In this document: positions 1-7,719 of the stretch, piece after piece
Layout of the letters: each line of letters starts with the position of its first letter
Numbering within the stretch: position 1 is the first letter of the stretch
Source of the DNA: an uncultured Collinsella sp.
GTDB lineage: Bacteria > Actinomycetota > Coriobacteriia > Coriobacteriales > Coriobacteriaceae
DNA: 43,675 bases
Reading direction: 5' to 3'
NCBI GenBank assembly: GCA_959596495.1
Contig: CAUFXK010000007.1
Coordinates: 1-43,675, forward strand
Translations under genes and position numbers: made by a program
Notes under the pieces: generated by a model
What the model was told of the DNA's origin: nothing
The model's input: the letters and a program-made list of their open reading frames with translations, nothing else
Databases searched by the model: none

Positions 1-852
1 ATGGGTATTCTCGCGACCTTCGTGGCCCTCGGCATGATGTGTGGCCCCGTGCTCGGCGGCATGCTGGTGGCAAGCTTTCCCTGGGAGAGCATCTTTCTCA
101 TCAACCTGCCCATTGGCGTGATCTCGTTTATCGTGGGACTCTACACACTGCCGCATGTTAGGCCAGAGGCCGGCGAACGCCCCATGCCCCTTGCCGAGGC
201 TGCTCGTCGCTGCTTTGCAAATTCGGCCTTTACCATCAACCTTGCTTGCATGCTCATCGTGTTCGTTGGTATTGGCGCATCCGAGTTTATCCTGCCGTTC
301 TATTTTCAGGACGCCCACGGCTTTGGTTCTGACATCTCTGGGCTGCTCTTTTTGGCGCTTCCGATGGTGAATGCCTTTATCGGCCCGCTTTCGGGTACGG
401 TTTCGGACCGTGTTGGCTGCGAGGGCCCCACGGCCGTTGGCCTGGGCGTGTACGTGTGCGGTCTTTTTGCGGTAAGCACGCTCGACGAGCACTCTTCCAT
501 CCCTGTGATCGTGTGCTGTGTCGCGTTTATGTCGTGCGGAACGTCGATTTTCCAGAGCCCCAATAACTCGCTGTACATGGGCTCGGCTCCGCGCGAAGCG
601 CTCGGCTTTGCTGGCAGCCTGGGCAGTTTGGCGCGCTATGCCGGCATGGCACTCGGTATTACGGCGGCGTCGCATATCCTGTATGGGCAGATGAGCGTGG
701 CGATGGGCGAGGCCGTGACCAGTTTTGTTGCAGGCCGTCCTGATGTGTTCCTGTTCGGCTTTCGCTCGGTGTTCTACGTGCTCATGGCTGTGGCGGCTGT
801 GGGCTTTGCACTCGCCATGGTGCGTTTGGTGAGGATGCGCGTCCGCCATTAG
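1..852 (+). CDS. MFS drug-efflux transporter, C-terminal part (truncated by window edge)
   Basis: Membrane transporter of the major facilitator superfamily, probably the DHA2 (EmrB/QacA-like, 14-helix) drug:proton antiporter group. The visible 283 residues open inside the conserved motif C region of drug antiporters (a GxxxGPxxGG-type stretch at about residues 11-20), which normally lies about 130 residues into such proteins. The methionine at base 1 is therefore probably internal, and the 5' third of the gene lies left of the window. Several long hydrophobic helices follow, with a basic cytoplasmic tail (RLVRMRVRH) at the end. No transport partner is seen and xpt follows only after a 157-base gap, so it is probably not in that operon. 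The substrate cannot be predicted. Family call is firm; truncation is an inference from the motif position. Confidence 0.8.
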   Translation: MGILATFVALGMMCGPVLGGMLVASFPWESIFLINLPIGVISFIVGLYTLPHVRPEAGERPMPLAEAARRCFANSAFTINLACMLIVFVGIGASEFILPFYFQDAHGFGSDISGLLFLALPMVNAFIGPLSGTVSDRVGCEGPTAVGLGVYVCGLFAVSTLDEHSSIPVIVCCVAFMSCGTSIFQSPNNSLYMGSAPREALGFAGSLGSLARYAGMALGITAASHILYGQMSVAMGEAVTSFVAGRPDVFLFGFRSVFYVLMAVAAVGFALAMVRLVRMRVRH

Positions 853-945
853 CGTGTTGGGAGGCTGTCTGCCACGATTCGCGCCGTCCCAAAAAGACTG
901 GTTTGTGGTGCGATGCGGCTTGTGGGGCGGGCGGGGGTCGGTCCG

Positions 946-954
946 TGGTAGACT
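946..954 (+). promoter_or_regulatory. Possible extended -10 promoter for xpt
   Basis: TGGTAGACT fits an extended -10 element (TGn followed by TAGACT) 56 bases before the xpt start codon. No convincing -35 hexamer is seen. No purine riboswitch fold could be recognised in the 157-base leader. Confidence 0.3.
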
Positions 955-1009
955 ATCGAACAACGTTTATTAATCGCGCGGTATCGTTGCCGCGAGAAGG
1001 GGTTGCGCC

Positions 1010-1588
1010 ATGCAGGAGCTTGAGGATCGTATTCGCCATGACGGCATCGTAAAGGCCGGTAACGTCCTTAAGGTTGATGCCTTCCTCAACCACCAGTGCG
1101 ACGTTGAGCTGTTCGACCACATGGGCGCCGAGTGGGCCCGTCTGTTCAAGGATGTCGAGATCAACAAGATCCTGACGATTGAGGCTTCGGGCATTGGTAT
1201 GGCTTGCATCGCGGCTCAGCATTTTGGCGGCGTGCCGGTGGTTTTTGCCAAGAAGGCGCAGTCCATCAACCTCGACGGCGAGCAGTATGCCACGACCATC
1301 TACTCCTTTACCAAGCAAAAGGAGTACCCGGTCATCGTTGGCAAGCGTTTCCTGTCCGAGGGCGACAAGGTCCTGATCATCGACGACTTCTTGGCCAACG
1401 GCTGCGCTCTTGAGGGTCTCATCAAGATTTGCGAGGCTGCGGGTGCTGAGGTGTCAGGTATTGGCATTGCAGTGGAGAAGGGCTTCCAGGGCGGCGGTGA
1501 CAAGCTCCGCGAGCGCGGCTTCCGCGTCGAGAGCCTAGCCCGTATCGCCGATATGGACTGCGAGACCGGCGAGATCACCTTCGCCTAA
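1010..1588 (+). CDS. xpt: Xanthine phosphoribosyltransferase
   Basis: Cytoplasmic purine-salvage enzyme that converts xanthine and PRPP to XMP. The 192-residue length is typical of Xpt. The type I PRTase PRPP-binding signature is visible as VLIIDDFLANGCA at about residues 122-134 (two acidic residues followed by the phosphate-binding loop). The N-terminus (ELEDRIRHDGIVKAGNVLKVDAFLNHQ) is characteristic of Xpt rather than Apt or Hpt. The ATG is preceded by GAGAAGGGG, a usable ribosome-binding site. The gene stands alone and is followed by a palindrome with a T run that probably ends transcription. Confidence 0.93.
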   Translation: MQELEDRIRHDGIVKAGNVLKVDAFLNHQCDVELFDHMGAEWARLFKDVEINKILTIEASGIGMACIAAQHFGGVPVVFAKKAQSINLDGEQYATTIYSFTKQKEYPVIVGKRFLSEGDKVLIIDDFLANGCALEGLIKICEAAGAEVSGIGIAVEKGFQGGGDKLRERGFRVESLARIADMDCETGEITFA

Positions 1589-1615
1589 GCGCGCAACACA
1601 AGCGATTGGTATGCG

Positions 1616-1651
1616 ATGTGACAAAGGGACCGTCCCTTTGTCACATTTTTT
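1616..1651 (+). terminator. Perfect palindrome with T-run, likely xpt terminator
   Basis: Two 15-base arms (1616-1630 and 1632-1646, ATGTGACAAAGGGAC and its complement) are separated by one base and followed by six T residues. As RNA this gives a rho-independent terminator. The same palindrome recurs at 13278-13308, so it is also a dispersed repeat. Confidence 0.75.
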
Positions 1652-1671
1652 GTATGAGGGGAGGTGTTGGT

Positions 1672-2052
1672 ATGGATGAGAACAAGATGGGATGGCGTGA
1701 GTATGCGCGCTATGCCGAGATGTCGGCCGAGGAGTTGGCGCGCGATTGCGAGGTGCAGGTGTTTCGCGCGACGGGTCCGGGCGGACAAGGCGTCAACACG
1801 ACGGACTCGGCGGTGCGTATGAAACATATCCCTTCGGGAATTACCGTGACGGCGCGCGAGAGTCGCAGCCAGTTCCAAAATCGCAGCTACTGTCTGCGTA
1901 AGCTGCGCGCTGAGCTTGAGCGTCGCGGGCGTCCACCGCGCCGTCGCGTCAAGACCAAAGTGCCACAGCGATCGCGCCAGCGCAGGCTCAATGACAAGCG
2001 CTTCAACGCGATTAAAAAGGCCAACCGTCGCAAGCCGGGCGGGGAGGAATGA
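1672..2052 (+). CDS. ArfB/YaeJ-like class I release-factor domain protein
   Basis: Probable peptidyl-tRNA hydrolase that rescues stalled ribosomes. The 126-residue protein has the GGQ catalytic motif (GPGGQGVN at about residues 34-41), the conserved SAVRMKHIPSGI segment after it, and a strongly basic tail (RRRVKTKVPQRSRQRR and more) of the kind that sits in the empty mRNA channel in ArfB. It lacks the codon-recognition domains of RF1/RF2. The start at 1672 is chosen because GGGGAGG lies just upstream; an earlier in-frame codon at 1606 would put the terminator palindrome inside the protein. It converges on the lipid-kinase gene, with a 27-base inverted repeat between them. It could also be a prfH-like factor. 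Confidence 0.75.
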   Translation: MDENKMGWREYARYAEMSAEELARDCEVQVFRATGPGGQGVNTTDSAVRMKHIPSGITVTARESRSQFQNRSYCLRKLRAELERRGRPPRRRVKTKVPQRSRQRRLNDKRFNAIKKANRRKPGGEE

Positions 2053-2061
2053 TCTTCTCAA

Positions 2062-2132
2062 TAAGTTGCGGTGAAATAGGGACTGTTTTGCGGCTTTGGC
2101 TGCATAAACAGTCCCTATTTCACCGCAACTTA
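2062..2132. repeat. 27-bp perfect inverted repeat between convergent genes
   Basis: Arms 2062-2088 and 2106-2132 are exact reverse complements (TAAGTTGCGGTGAAATAGGG onward) around a 17-base spacer. It lies between the 3' ends of the ArfB-like gene (+) and the lipid kinase (-), where it can act as a bidirectional terminator. The outer 17 bases recur at both ends of the element at 19318-19752, which marks it as a dispersed repeat family. Confidence 0.85.
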
Positions 2133-2139
2133 GGGGTGG

Positions 2140-3102
2140 CTAGCGGGTTGGGTGCCAGACTTGGAGGGCGCCGGGTAGGATGTCGACTTCGATGCGCGAG
2201 GCGACGACGGGCTCGCCGTCGGCCTGAATGGGGTAGTCGGGCTCCTCGAACGTGAGCTCGGCATGACGGCAGCGGCGCATGCGAACCGGCGGCAGCTTGG
2301 TATGGTGGCCGTCCTTGGCCGAAAGGAACATAGGCAGGGCAATCGCGCGGGGGACGGGGCCGCAGGCGTAGCAAACGTCGAGAATGCCGTCGCACGGGTC
2401 GGCATCGGGACAGATGCGATAGCCCGAGCCATAGGTGGGGCCCAGCTGAATTGCCATGATGATCGCCCTCACGCGCTCGGCGGGCGCGCCGTCAAAGCTG
2501 ATGGTCATGGGGTAGTTGCGATAGCACAGGCCAAACTGCTCAAGTCCCGAGAGGGTGTAGAGCGGAGCGCCGGTGAGGCCCGTCTTTTTGCGTAGCTCGG
2601 TGGTGCCCAGGCCGATGGCGGCGTCAATACCGACGGAGAGCGTCTGGTCGTAATACTCGACGATTGCCTTGCCGCTGCCACTTGCGGGGTTCCATGAGCG
2701 AATGCGTCCGATATCCTGGTGCTGCAGCTCGCAGGTGAGCAGCGCGCCAAAATCCTTGCCGGAGAAATCGTCGATACCGAGCGTTTGGGCAAAATCGTTG
2801 CCGGAGCCCACGGGCAGGACGGCAAGGGCGGGGCGGGCGTCCTGTTTTTGCGCCATGAGTCCATTGACGACCTCGTGGATCACGCCGTCGCCGCCAAGGG
2901 CGATAACGGTGCGATAGCCCTGGGCCTGCGCGGCGAGCTCTTTGGCGTGCCCCGTGTGTTCGGTCAGTACCAGGTCAAACTGGGATGCGCGCGCGGTCAT
3001 GTCCAAAAAGCGCTGCAGGCGCTCGGCAACCTTGCGCGCGGCACCCGACTGGGCGGCTGGGTTGGCGATGATGAGCGTGCGACCAAAATCAGTTGCGTGC
3101 AT
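2140..3102 (-). CDS. Diacylglycerol/lipid kinase family protein
   Basis: Soluble or membrane-associated kinase of the DagK/YegS/LCB5 family that phosphorylates a lipid such as diacylglycerol. The 320-residue protein begins with the Rossmann-like strand LIIANPAAQSGAA and carries the nucleotide-binding GGDG motif (VIALGGDGVIHEVVNGL) and the downstream LPVGSGNDFAQTLGI motif, both diagnostic of the catalytic domain. The C-terminal beta domain ends with a typical DGEP-type segment (IQADGEPV). The start at 3102 is preceded by GGGAG at proper spacing on the minus strand; upstream in-frame codons at 3126 and 3174 have no such site. It lies 86 bases downstream of the CLC gene on the same strand, so the two may be co-transcribed. 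The exact lipid substrate is not determinable. Confidence 0.87.
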   Translation of the reverse strand: MHATDFGRTLIIANPAAQSGAARKVAERLQRFLDMTARASQFDLVLTEHTGHAKELAAQAQGYRTVIALGGDGVIHEVVNGLMAQKQDARPALAVLPVGSGNDFAQTLGIDDFSGKDFGALLTCELQHQDIGRIRSWNPASGSGKAIVEYYDQTLSVGIDAAIGLGTTELRKKTGLTGAPLYTLSGLEQFGLCYRNYPMTISFDGAPAERVRAIIMAIQLGPTYGSGYRICPDADPCDGILDVCYACGPVPRAIALPMFLSAKDGHHTKLPPVRMRRCRHAELTFEEPDYPIQADGEPVVASRIEVDILPGALQVWHPTR

Positions 3103-3188
3103 GGGGCGACTCCCGGCGTGTGACATGACAGTGCGGTCGCGCTCAGGTCGAATTGCCCCCGATTGTGGCTGCACGGCGATTATTACAT

Positions 3189-4610
3189 CTACTCTATCAG
3201 GTCGTTGTGGCGCTCGATAGCATCCGCTACCGTACCGCCCTCATCCACAATAAGCGAGCGGCGCTTGGGTGAGATGATGCGCTGGGCGGGGTACACGCCG
3301 CGGTGTCCGCCGGTTAGGTAGCTGATAAAGGCCACGATGACAAAGAACCCGGCGGCCGTGCCGTGGAACAGGTCGATGGCCATCATGCAGGTGGTGATGG
3401 GCACGTTGAGGCCGGCGCAGAACACGCCGAGCATGCCGAGAGCCGCCAGAAAACTGGGGTCAAGCCCGGTAAGGCAACCGATCCAGCCACCGAGTGCCGC
3501 ACCGATGCCAAACAGGGGCGTGACCTCGCCGCCTTGGAAGCCCGCGCCCAGGGTAAGCGCTGTGACGACCAACTTGATGGCTGCGTCCGCCAGGGTGGTG
3601 TTGCCGGCAAACCCGGCGCCGGAAAGCCACGTGGAAAGGCCGGCGTAGTCCCAGGCGTCGAGGAGGGCATAGGCGGCCAAAACCACGAGTGCGCCTATGA
3701 GTGCGCGGACGAGGTAATTGGTGATAAAGCGACCGTACAGGCTTTTGACGGTTCGAACCGACCAGGCAAAGAGGCGTGCCGTCAGGCCGAAGATAATTGC
3801 GCTGATAACAACGATGGCAACCGTCCGTGGTGTCATGTTGGGAACGCTGGCGATGACATTCGCCTCGTACTCGGTTCCCAAGGCAAGTGACGTAAAGTAG
3901 CCTGTAAACGAGGCGACCAGGCAGTAGATGCCCGCGGTGTAGTCGATTTTGCCGATAAAGCACATCTCCATGCCAAAGAAAGCTCCAGCAAGGGGCGAGC
4001 CGAATACGGCGCCAAAGGCCGACGAGATGCCTGCGAGCATGAGGTCGTGGTGGTCATGTTTTTTGAGGTGGGCGAGGTTCGAGATGTTGCTGGCGATGGT
4101 GCCGCCAATCTGCACCGCGGCCCCCTCGCGACCGGCAGATCCGCCCGTTAGGTGCGTGAGCGTGGAGCAGACGAAGGTGAGAACGGCCATACGCATATGG
4201 ATGAGGCGTGTGCCCAGAGCGGAGTCGATGACCAGGTTGTTACCGCGTTTGGCGGCAAGGCCGTGGTTTTTGTACACCCATGCGGTGGCAACGCCCACAA
4301 CGGGAAGCAAGGCGTAGACCCATGCATGGTGCTCGCGATAGTCGGTTGCGATATTCAGCGAGGTCAAAAACGCCCAGGCGGCAACGCCCATGGCGAGCGA
4401 GACGATGACGACGAGTGTGAGCAACTTGGCGCTCGCGAGTAGGTTGCGGGCGTTGCGGCGCGTGTCGGCGGCCAAGAGATGCTCGGAGCGGGTGAGCTGA
4501 TGCCTGCCGGCCATGATGACGTCGTTCAGGGAGAAAAAACCGCCATCGTCGAGCGACTGAGAATGATCCTGCGCTTCGTTTGCGCTTTCGGGTTTGTCGG
4601 TAAAAGTCAT
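3189..4610 (-). CDS. CLC-family anion transporter, possibly fluoride/proton antiporter type
   Basis: Polytopic membrane protein of the CLC chloride channel/antiporter family (473 residues, about 10 hydrophobic segments). Motifs seen: GREGAAVQIGG (the GREGP region with the external gating Glu kept), GSPLAGAFFGMEM, and GFQGGEVTPLFGIGAALGG near residue 365. The canonical selectivity-filter motif GSGIP appears to be replaced by GNNLVID at about residue 125. Changes of this type, together with GGEVTP, are to my recollection features of the fluoride-exporting CLC-F branch, so fluoride export is plausible but inferred. The ATG has AGAGGA upstream. A hydrophilic N-terminal tail of about 60 residues precedes the first helix. 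I see no fluoride riboswitch in the 190 bases upstream. Confidence 0.85.
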   Translation of the reverse strand: MTFTDKPESANEAQDHSQSLDDGGFFSLNDVIMAGRHQLTRSEHLLAADTRRNARNLLASAKLLTLVVIVSLAMGVAAWAFLTSLNIATDYREHHAWVYALLPVVGVATAWVYKNHGLAAKRGNNLVIDSALGTRLIHMRMAVLTFVCSTLTHLTGGSAGREGAAVQIGGTIASNISNLAHLKKHDHHDLMLAGISSAFGAVFGSPLAGAFFGMEMCFIGKIDYTAGIYCLVASFTGYFTSLALGTEYEANVIASVPNMTPRTVAIVVISAIIFGLTARLFAWSVRTVKSLYGRFITNYLVRALIGALVVLAAYALLDAWDYAGLSTWLSGAGFAGNTTLADAAIKLVVTALTLGAGFQGGEVTPLFGIGAALGGWIGCLTGLDPSFLAALGMLGVFCAGLNVPITTCMMAIDLFHGTAAGFFVIVAFISYLTGGHRGVYPAQRIISPKRRSLIVDEGGTVADAIERHNDLIE

Positions 4611-4820
4611 ACGTTCCTCTTTTGGGTTGCAACACGAGCATTATAAAACGCGGTAAACGCGACGAGCCGGTGGGTTGGTTTTGGTTTTGTTTCGCGGCTT
4701 GCGGCCGACAGATGTATTTGCGGGTACAGGCCAAGTCGCCGTCGTGCGGCGGGGATTATACTGAGAGAAACATAAAGAATCGGCGCTTTTGTTGCGCGCC
4801 GCTGCATGCTAGAGGTGTAT

Positions 4821-6083
4821 ATGGCTGAGAAACTCATTCCGTTGGAGGACGCACAGGCGATCGTCTTGTCGCACGTGAATCGCACCGAAGTTGTCGAGAT
4901 TCCCGTATGGCAGGCCGCCGGTCTTCCCTTGGCCGAGGACGCGGTGGCCGATATCGACATCTCGCCGTTTGCCAACAGCGCTATGGACGGATATGCCGTG
5001 CGCTCGGCGGACTTGGTGCAGGCGTCTGGCGAGGCGCCGGTGACGCTCGACGTTATCGGACACGAGGCCGCGGGCCATGTGTTTGAGGGCGCAATCGGCG
5101 CGGGCGAGACGGTCCGCATCATGACGGGCGCGCCGGTACCCGAAGGTGCCGATGCCGTGGTGAAATACGAGATCGTTGACGTGCTCGATGGCGACGGCAA
5201 CGAGGGCTCGCGTGTGAGGTTCTCGGCGCCTGCCAAGGTAGGGGAGAACGTTCGCTCTGCCGCCGAGGAGGCCCATGCCGGCGATGTTGTGATGCACGCC
5301 GGCGAGGTCGTGGCTCCGGCGGGCGCGGGTCTGCTGGCAAGCGCCGGATACGCGAGCGTGAAGGTACACGCTGTCCCGCGTGTGGGCATCATCTCGCTGG
5401 GCACGGAACTGGTCGCGCCGAGTGACGTGCCGGCGCGCGGGCAGATTCGCGACTCCAACTCGTCGGCGTTGATGGCCGAGGCACTCGATGCCGGCGCCGA
5501 GCCCGTGTTCTACGGCATTGCGCCCGATGATGAGCAGGCGATTGCCGAGTTTGTGCATCGCGCGGTGCAAGAGTGCGATTTTGTCATTACGAGCGGTGGC
5601 GCCTCGGCAGGCGACTACGACTACGTGACGGCGCTCGTCCGGCGCGAGGGCGAGGTGCTGTTTGACCGTATCTCGATGCGTCCGGGCAAGGCCATCACGT
5701 TTGGCTTGCTCGGGGGTAAGCCCTACCTGGGGCTTTCAGGCAATCCGGCCGCGGCGTATGTGGGCTTCGAGATGCTCGCCCGTCCGGCGATCCGCAAGAT
5801 GCGCGGCTTTGCCGAGGGTGCGCGTCCCGTACAGCAGGCGACGCTCACGCACGGCGTGAAAAAGCGACAGCATCGCCGCTTCTTCGATCGCGCCACGGTT
5901 TTGCGCGACCCCGAGACCGGTGAGCTGTTGGTGACCGAGGCTAAGACGCAGAATTCGGCGCTGCTTGGAACTATGCAGCGTGCGAACTGCCTGTTGCGTG
6001 TTGACGAAGGACCGTGCGACCTCAAGGTGGGCGATGTCGTGGACGTTGTTCGCGTCGACCTGCCCGAGGGCGCCGTGTTGTAG
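4821..6083 (+). CDS. moeA: Molybdopterin molybdotransferase MoeA
   Basis: Catalyses insertion of molybdate into adenylylated molybdopterin to give molybdenum cofactor. The 420-residue protein has the MoeA landmarks in order: SAMDGYAVRS (about residue 54), GAPVPEGADAVVKYE (about 105), ISLGTELVAPSD (about 194), SGGASAGDYDYV (about 257) and RPGKAITFGLLGGKPYLGLSGNP (about 285-307, the MoCF-fold substrate loop). The ATG at 4821 has GAGGTG directly upstream and is preferred over the in-frame ATG at 4806. mogA follows after a 10-base gap, so the two are certainly one transcription unit. A weak -10 (TATACT at 4757-4762) may be its promoter. Confidence 0.95.
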   Translation: MAEKLIPLEDAQAIVLSHVNRTEVVEIPVWQAAGLPLAEDAVADIDISPFANSAMDGYAVRSADLVQASGEAPVTLDVIGHEAAGHVFEGAIGAGETVRIMTGAPVPEGADAVVKYEIVDVLDGDGNEGSRVRFSAPAKVGENVRSAAEEAHAGDVVMHAGEVVAPAGAGLLASAGYASVKVHAVPRVGIISLGTELVAPSDVPARGQIRDSNSSALMAEALDAGAEPVFYGIAPDDEQAIAEFVHRAVQECDFVITSGGASAGDYDYVTALVRREGEVLFDRISMRPGKAITFGLLGGKPYLGLSGNPAAAYVGFEMLARPAIRKMRGFAEGARPVQQATLTHGVKKRQHRRFFDRATVLRDPETGELLVTEAKTQNSALLGTMQRANCLLRVDEGPCDLKVGDVVDVVRVDLPEGAVL

Positions 6084-6093
6084 GAGGAATGCT

Positions 6094-6573
6094 ATGGAGC
6101 TGAAGATATCGATCGTGACGTGCTCGGATACGCGCGATCTTGCCCAGGACGAGGCTGGAGCCGCGCTCGAGGAACTTATCGAGGCGCAGGGCTGGACGGT
6201 CGCCTCACATGTGGTCGTGCGCGACGACGCCAGCGAGATCGGTGATGCCATTGTGGAAGCCGCCGATGAGTGCCACGCCAATGTCGTGCTCACCTGCGGC
6301 GGCACGGGGCTTTCGATGCGCGATGTGACGCCCGAGGCGACGCGTGCCGTCTGCGAGCGCGATGTGCCGGGTATTGCAGAGGCAATCCGTGCGTACTCCA
6401 TGACCAAGACGCGCCGCGCCATGCTCTCGCGCGCCGTGTGCATGCAGCGTGGGCATACGCTTGTCATCAACTTTCCGGGATCCACGAAAGCGGCCCGCGA
6501 AAGCTGGGAGGCCGTGAGCGATCAGCTGGAGCATGCGGCCCAAATGACGGCGGGCGGCGGGCACGCCAAATAA
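6094..6573 (+). CDS. Molybdopterin adenylyltransferase MogA/MoaB-type
   Basis: Adenylylates molybdopterin, the step before MoeA. The 159-residue MoCF-fold protein shows TCSDTRDLAQDEAG near the start, the TCGGTGLSMRDVTPEATR nucleotide/MPT-binding loop at about residue 66, and FPGSTKAARESW near residue 127. The ATG is preceded by TAGGAGG, which also contains the stop codon of moeA, so translation is tightly coupled to moeA. MogA and MoaB cannot be separated by eye. A hairpin terminator follows immediately. Confidence 0.92.
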   Translation: MELKISIVTCSDTRDLAQDEAGAALEELIEAQGWTVASHVVVRDDASEIGDAIVEAADECHANVVLTCGGTGLSMRDVTPEATRAVCERDVPGIAEAIRAYSMTKTRRAMLSRAVCMQRGHTLVINFPGSTKAARESWEAVSDQLEHAAQMTAGGGHAK

Positions 6574-6586
6574 GCGCACTACCTGC

Positions 6587-6621
6587 GGCGGAGTAACCTT
6601 ACGGGCTGCTCCGCCTTTTTT
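6587..6621 (+). terminator. Rho-independent terminator after moeA-mogA
   Basis: GGCGGAG (6587-6593) pairs with CTCCGCC (6609-6615) and is followed by TTTTTT. Confidence 0.9.
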
Positions 6622-6660
6622 ATGCAGCGACAGTGCGGGCCGTCTCGTGGTTATTGGTAA

Positions 6661-6718
6661 AAGATAATTATCAGGCGAGAGATATTTATCATAAACATTA
6701 TTCGCGCGAAAGTATAAT
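6661..6718 (+). promoter_or_regulatory. modA promoter region with AT-rich palindromes
   Basis: An AT-rich island in GC-rich DNA contains the palindrome GATAATTATC (6663-6672), TTATCA (6686-6691) and a perfect -10 TATAAT (6713-6718). No good -35 sits at the usual distance. The 11-mer AAGATAATTAT recurs at 10324-10334 upstream of the double-cubane/selD operon, which hints at a common regulator or promoter architecture. Confidence 0.5.
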
Positions 6719-6778
6719 CTAGTAACAGAATAAAGCCCGCGGCGGGGTGCCCGGGTGTACCGTTCGAAAGGGTTGAAC

Positions 6779-7651
6779 ATGTTCGATATGGTTTCTCGCC
6801 GCGGATTCGTCTCGCTCTCTGCTGTCGCCGCTGCCGGCCTTGGCCTTGCCGGTTGCTCGGGCAGCAAGGCGTCTGAGTCGACTGGCTCCGATGCCGGTTC
6901 TGCTAAGGCCTCGTCCAAGAAAGCTGTCGAGCTGCAGGTCTTTGCCGCCAACTCGCTCGAGAAGGCTCTGCCCGAGGTTCAGGAGCTTTACACCGACCAG
7001 ACCGGCACCGCCTTTGCCGACACGCAGTTTAAGGCCTCCGGCGACCTCGTCGAGCAGATGCGCGCCGGTGCCGCCGTCGACGTGCTCATCACAGCCTCCA
7101 AGGACACCATGGACGACGCCGAAGCCGCCGAGCTCGTCGACGCCGACACCCGTGAGGATATGTTCGTCAACGACCTCGTGATCATTCGCGCCGAGGGCTC
7201 CGACACCAAGGTCGAGGCAATTGCTGACGTCGCGAACCTGGACGGCAAGATCGCCATCGGCGACGCCAAGACCGTTCCCGCCGGCAAGTACGCCAACCAA
7301 GCGCTGGCTTCCGTGGGCCTCTATACCGGCACTGAGGGCGACGACGGCGAGTATGCTCCCGAGATCGCCGACAAGGTGGCCCTGGCCGATAAGGTCGGCA
7401 CTGCTGCGTCTTACGTCTCTACGGGCGACTGCGTGGCCGGTTTTGTTTACAGCTCCGACATCTTCCGCTACGACGGCATCGAGGAGGCCTTTGTGTGCCC
7501 CGAGGACTCGCATAAGCCCATCGTGTATCCGGGTGCCGTTGCCGAGAGCTCCGAGCACGCCGACGAGGCCAAGGCGTTTATCGACTTTTGCCTGTCCAAC
7601 AAGAAGGCTCAGAAGATTTGGGCTAAGTACGGCTTTGAGCTTTCCGAGTAG
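6779..7651 (+). CDS. modA: Molybdate ABC transporter substrate-binding lipoprotein ModA
   Basis: Extracellular, lipid-anchored molybdate (or tungstate) receptor that feeds ModBC. The 290-residue protein starts with a twin-arginine-like signal (SRRGFVSLSAVAAAGLG) ending in a lipobox LAGC, so the mature protein starts at a lipidated Cys at about residue 25. The mature part has the ModA pattern: ELQVFAANSLEKALPE (ligand-binding Ser), FKASGDLVEQMRAGAAVDVLITAS, and VVYPGAVAESS-like sequence near the C-terminus (IVYPGAVAESSEHADEAKAFIDFC). The ATG at 6779 follows GAAAGGG and is chosen over the upstream in-frame codon at 6755. modB begins about 70 bases downstream. Molybdate specificity fits the neighbouring Moco genes but is not proven. 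Confidence 0.93.
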   Translation: MFDMVSRRGFVSLSAVAAAGLGLAGCSGSKASESTGSDAGSAKASSKKAVELQVFAANSLEKALPEVQELYTDQTGTAFADTQFKASGDLVEQMRAGAAVDVLITASKDTMDDAEAAELVDADTREDMFVNDLVIIRAEGSDTKVEAIADVANLDGKIAIGDAKTVPAGKYANQALASVGLYTGTEGDDGEYAPEIADKVALADKVGTAASYVSTGDCVAGFVYSSDIFRYDGIEEAFVCPEDSHKPIVYPGAVAESSEHADEAKAFIDFCLSNKKAQKIWAKYGFELSE

Positions 7652-7719
7652 TGCGGCTTGGCGCGATAATTCCATCGTTTTGTGTTTCACTCCGTCCTTG
7701 TATTCGCTTGGAGCTTTTC

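Noticed and set aside
853..1009. Purine riboswitch before xpt
   Set aside because: I could not find the conserved three-way junction core or the paired loop sequences of a purine riboswitch.
4611..4800. Fluoride riboswitch before the CLC gene
   Set aside because: No recognisable crcB-motif consensus or pseudoknot could be seen on the minus strand.
6622..6778. Molybdenum cofactor riboswitch before modA
   Set aside because: The leader is short and AT-rich, without the long multi-stem Moco motif.
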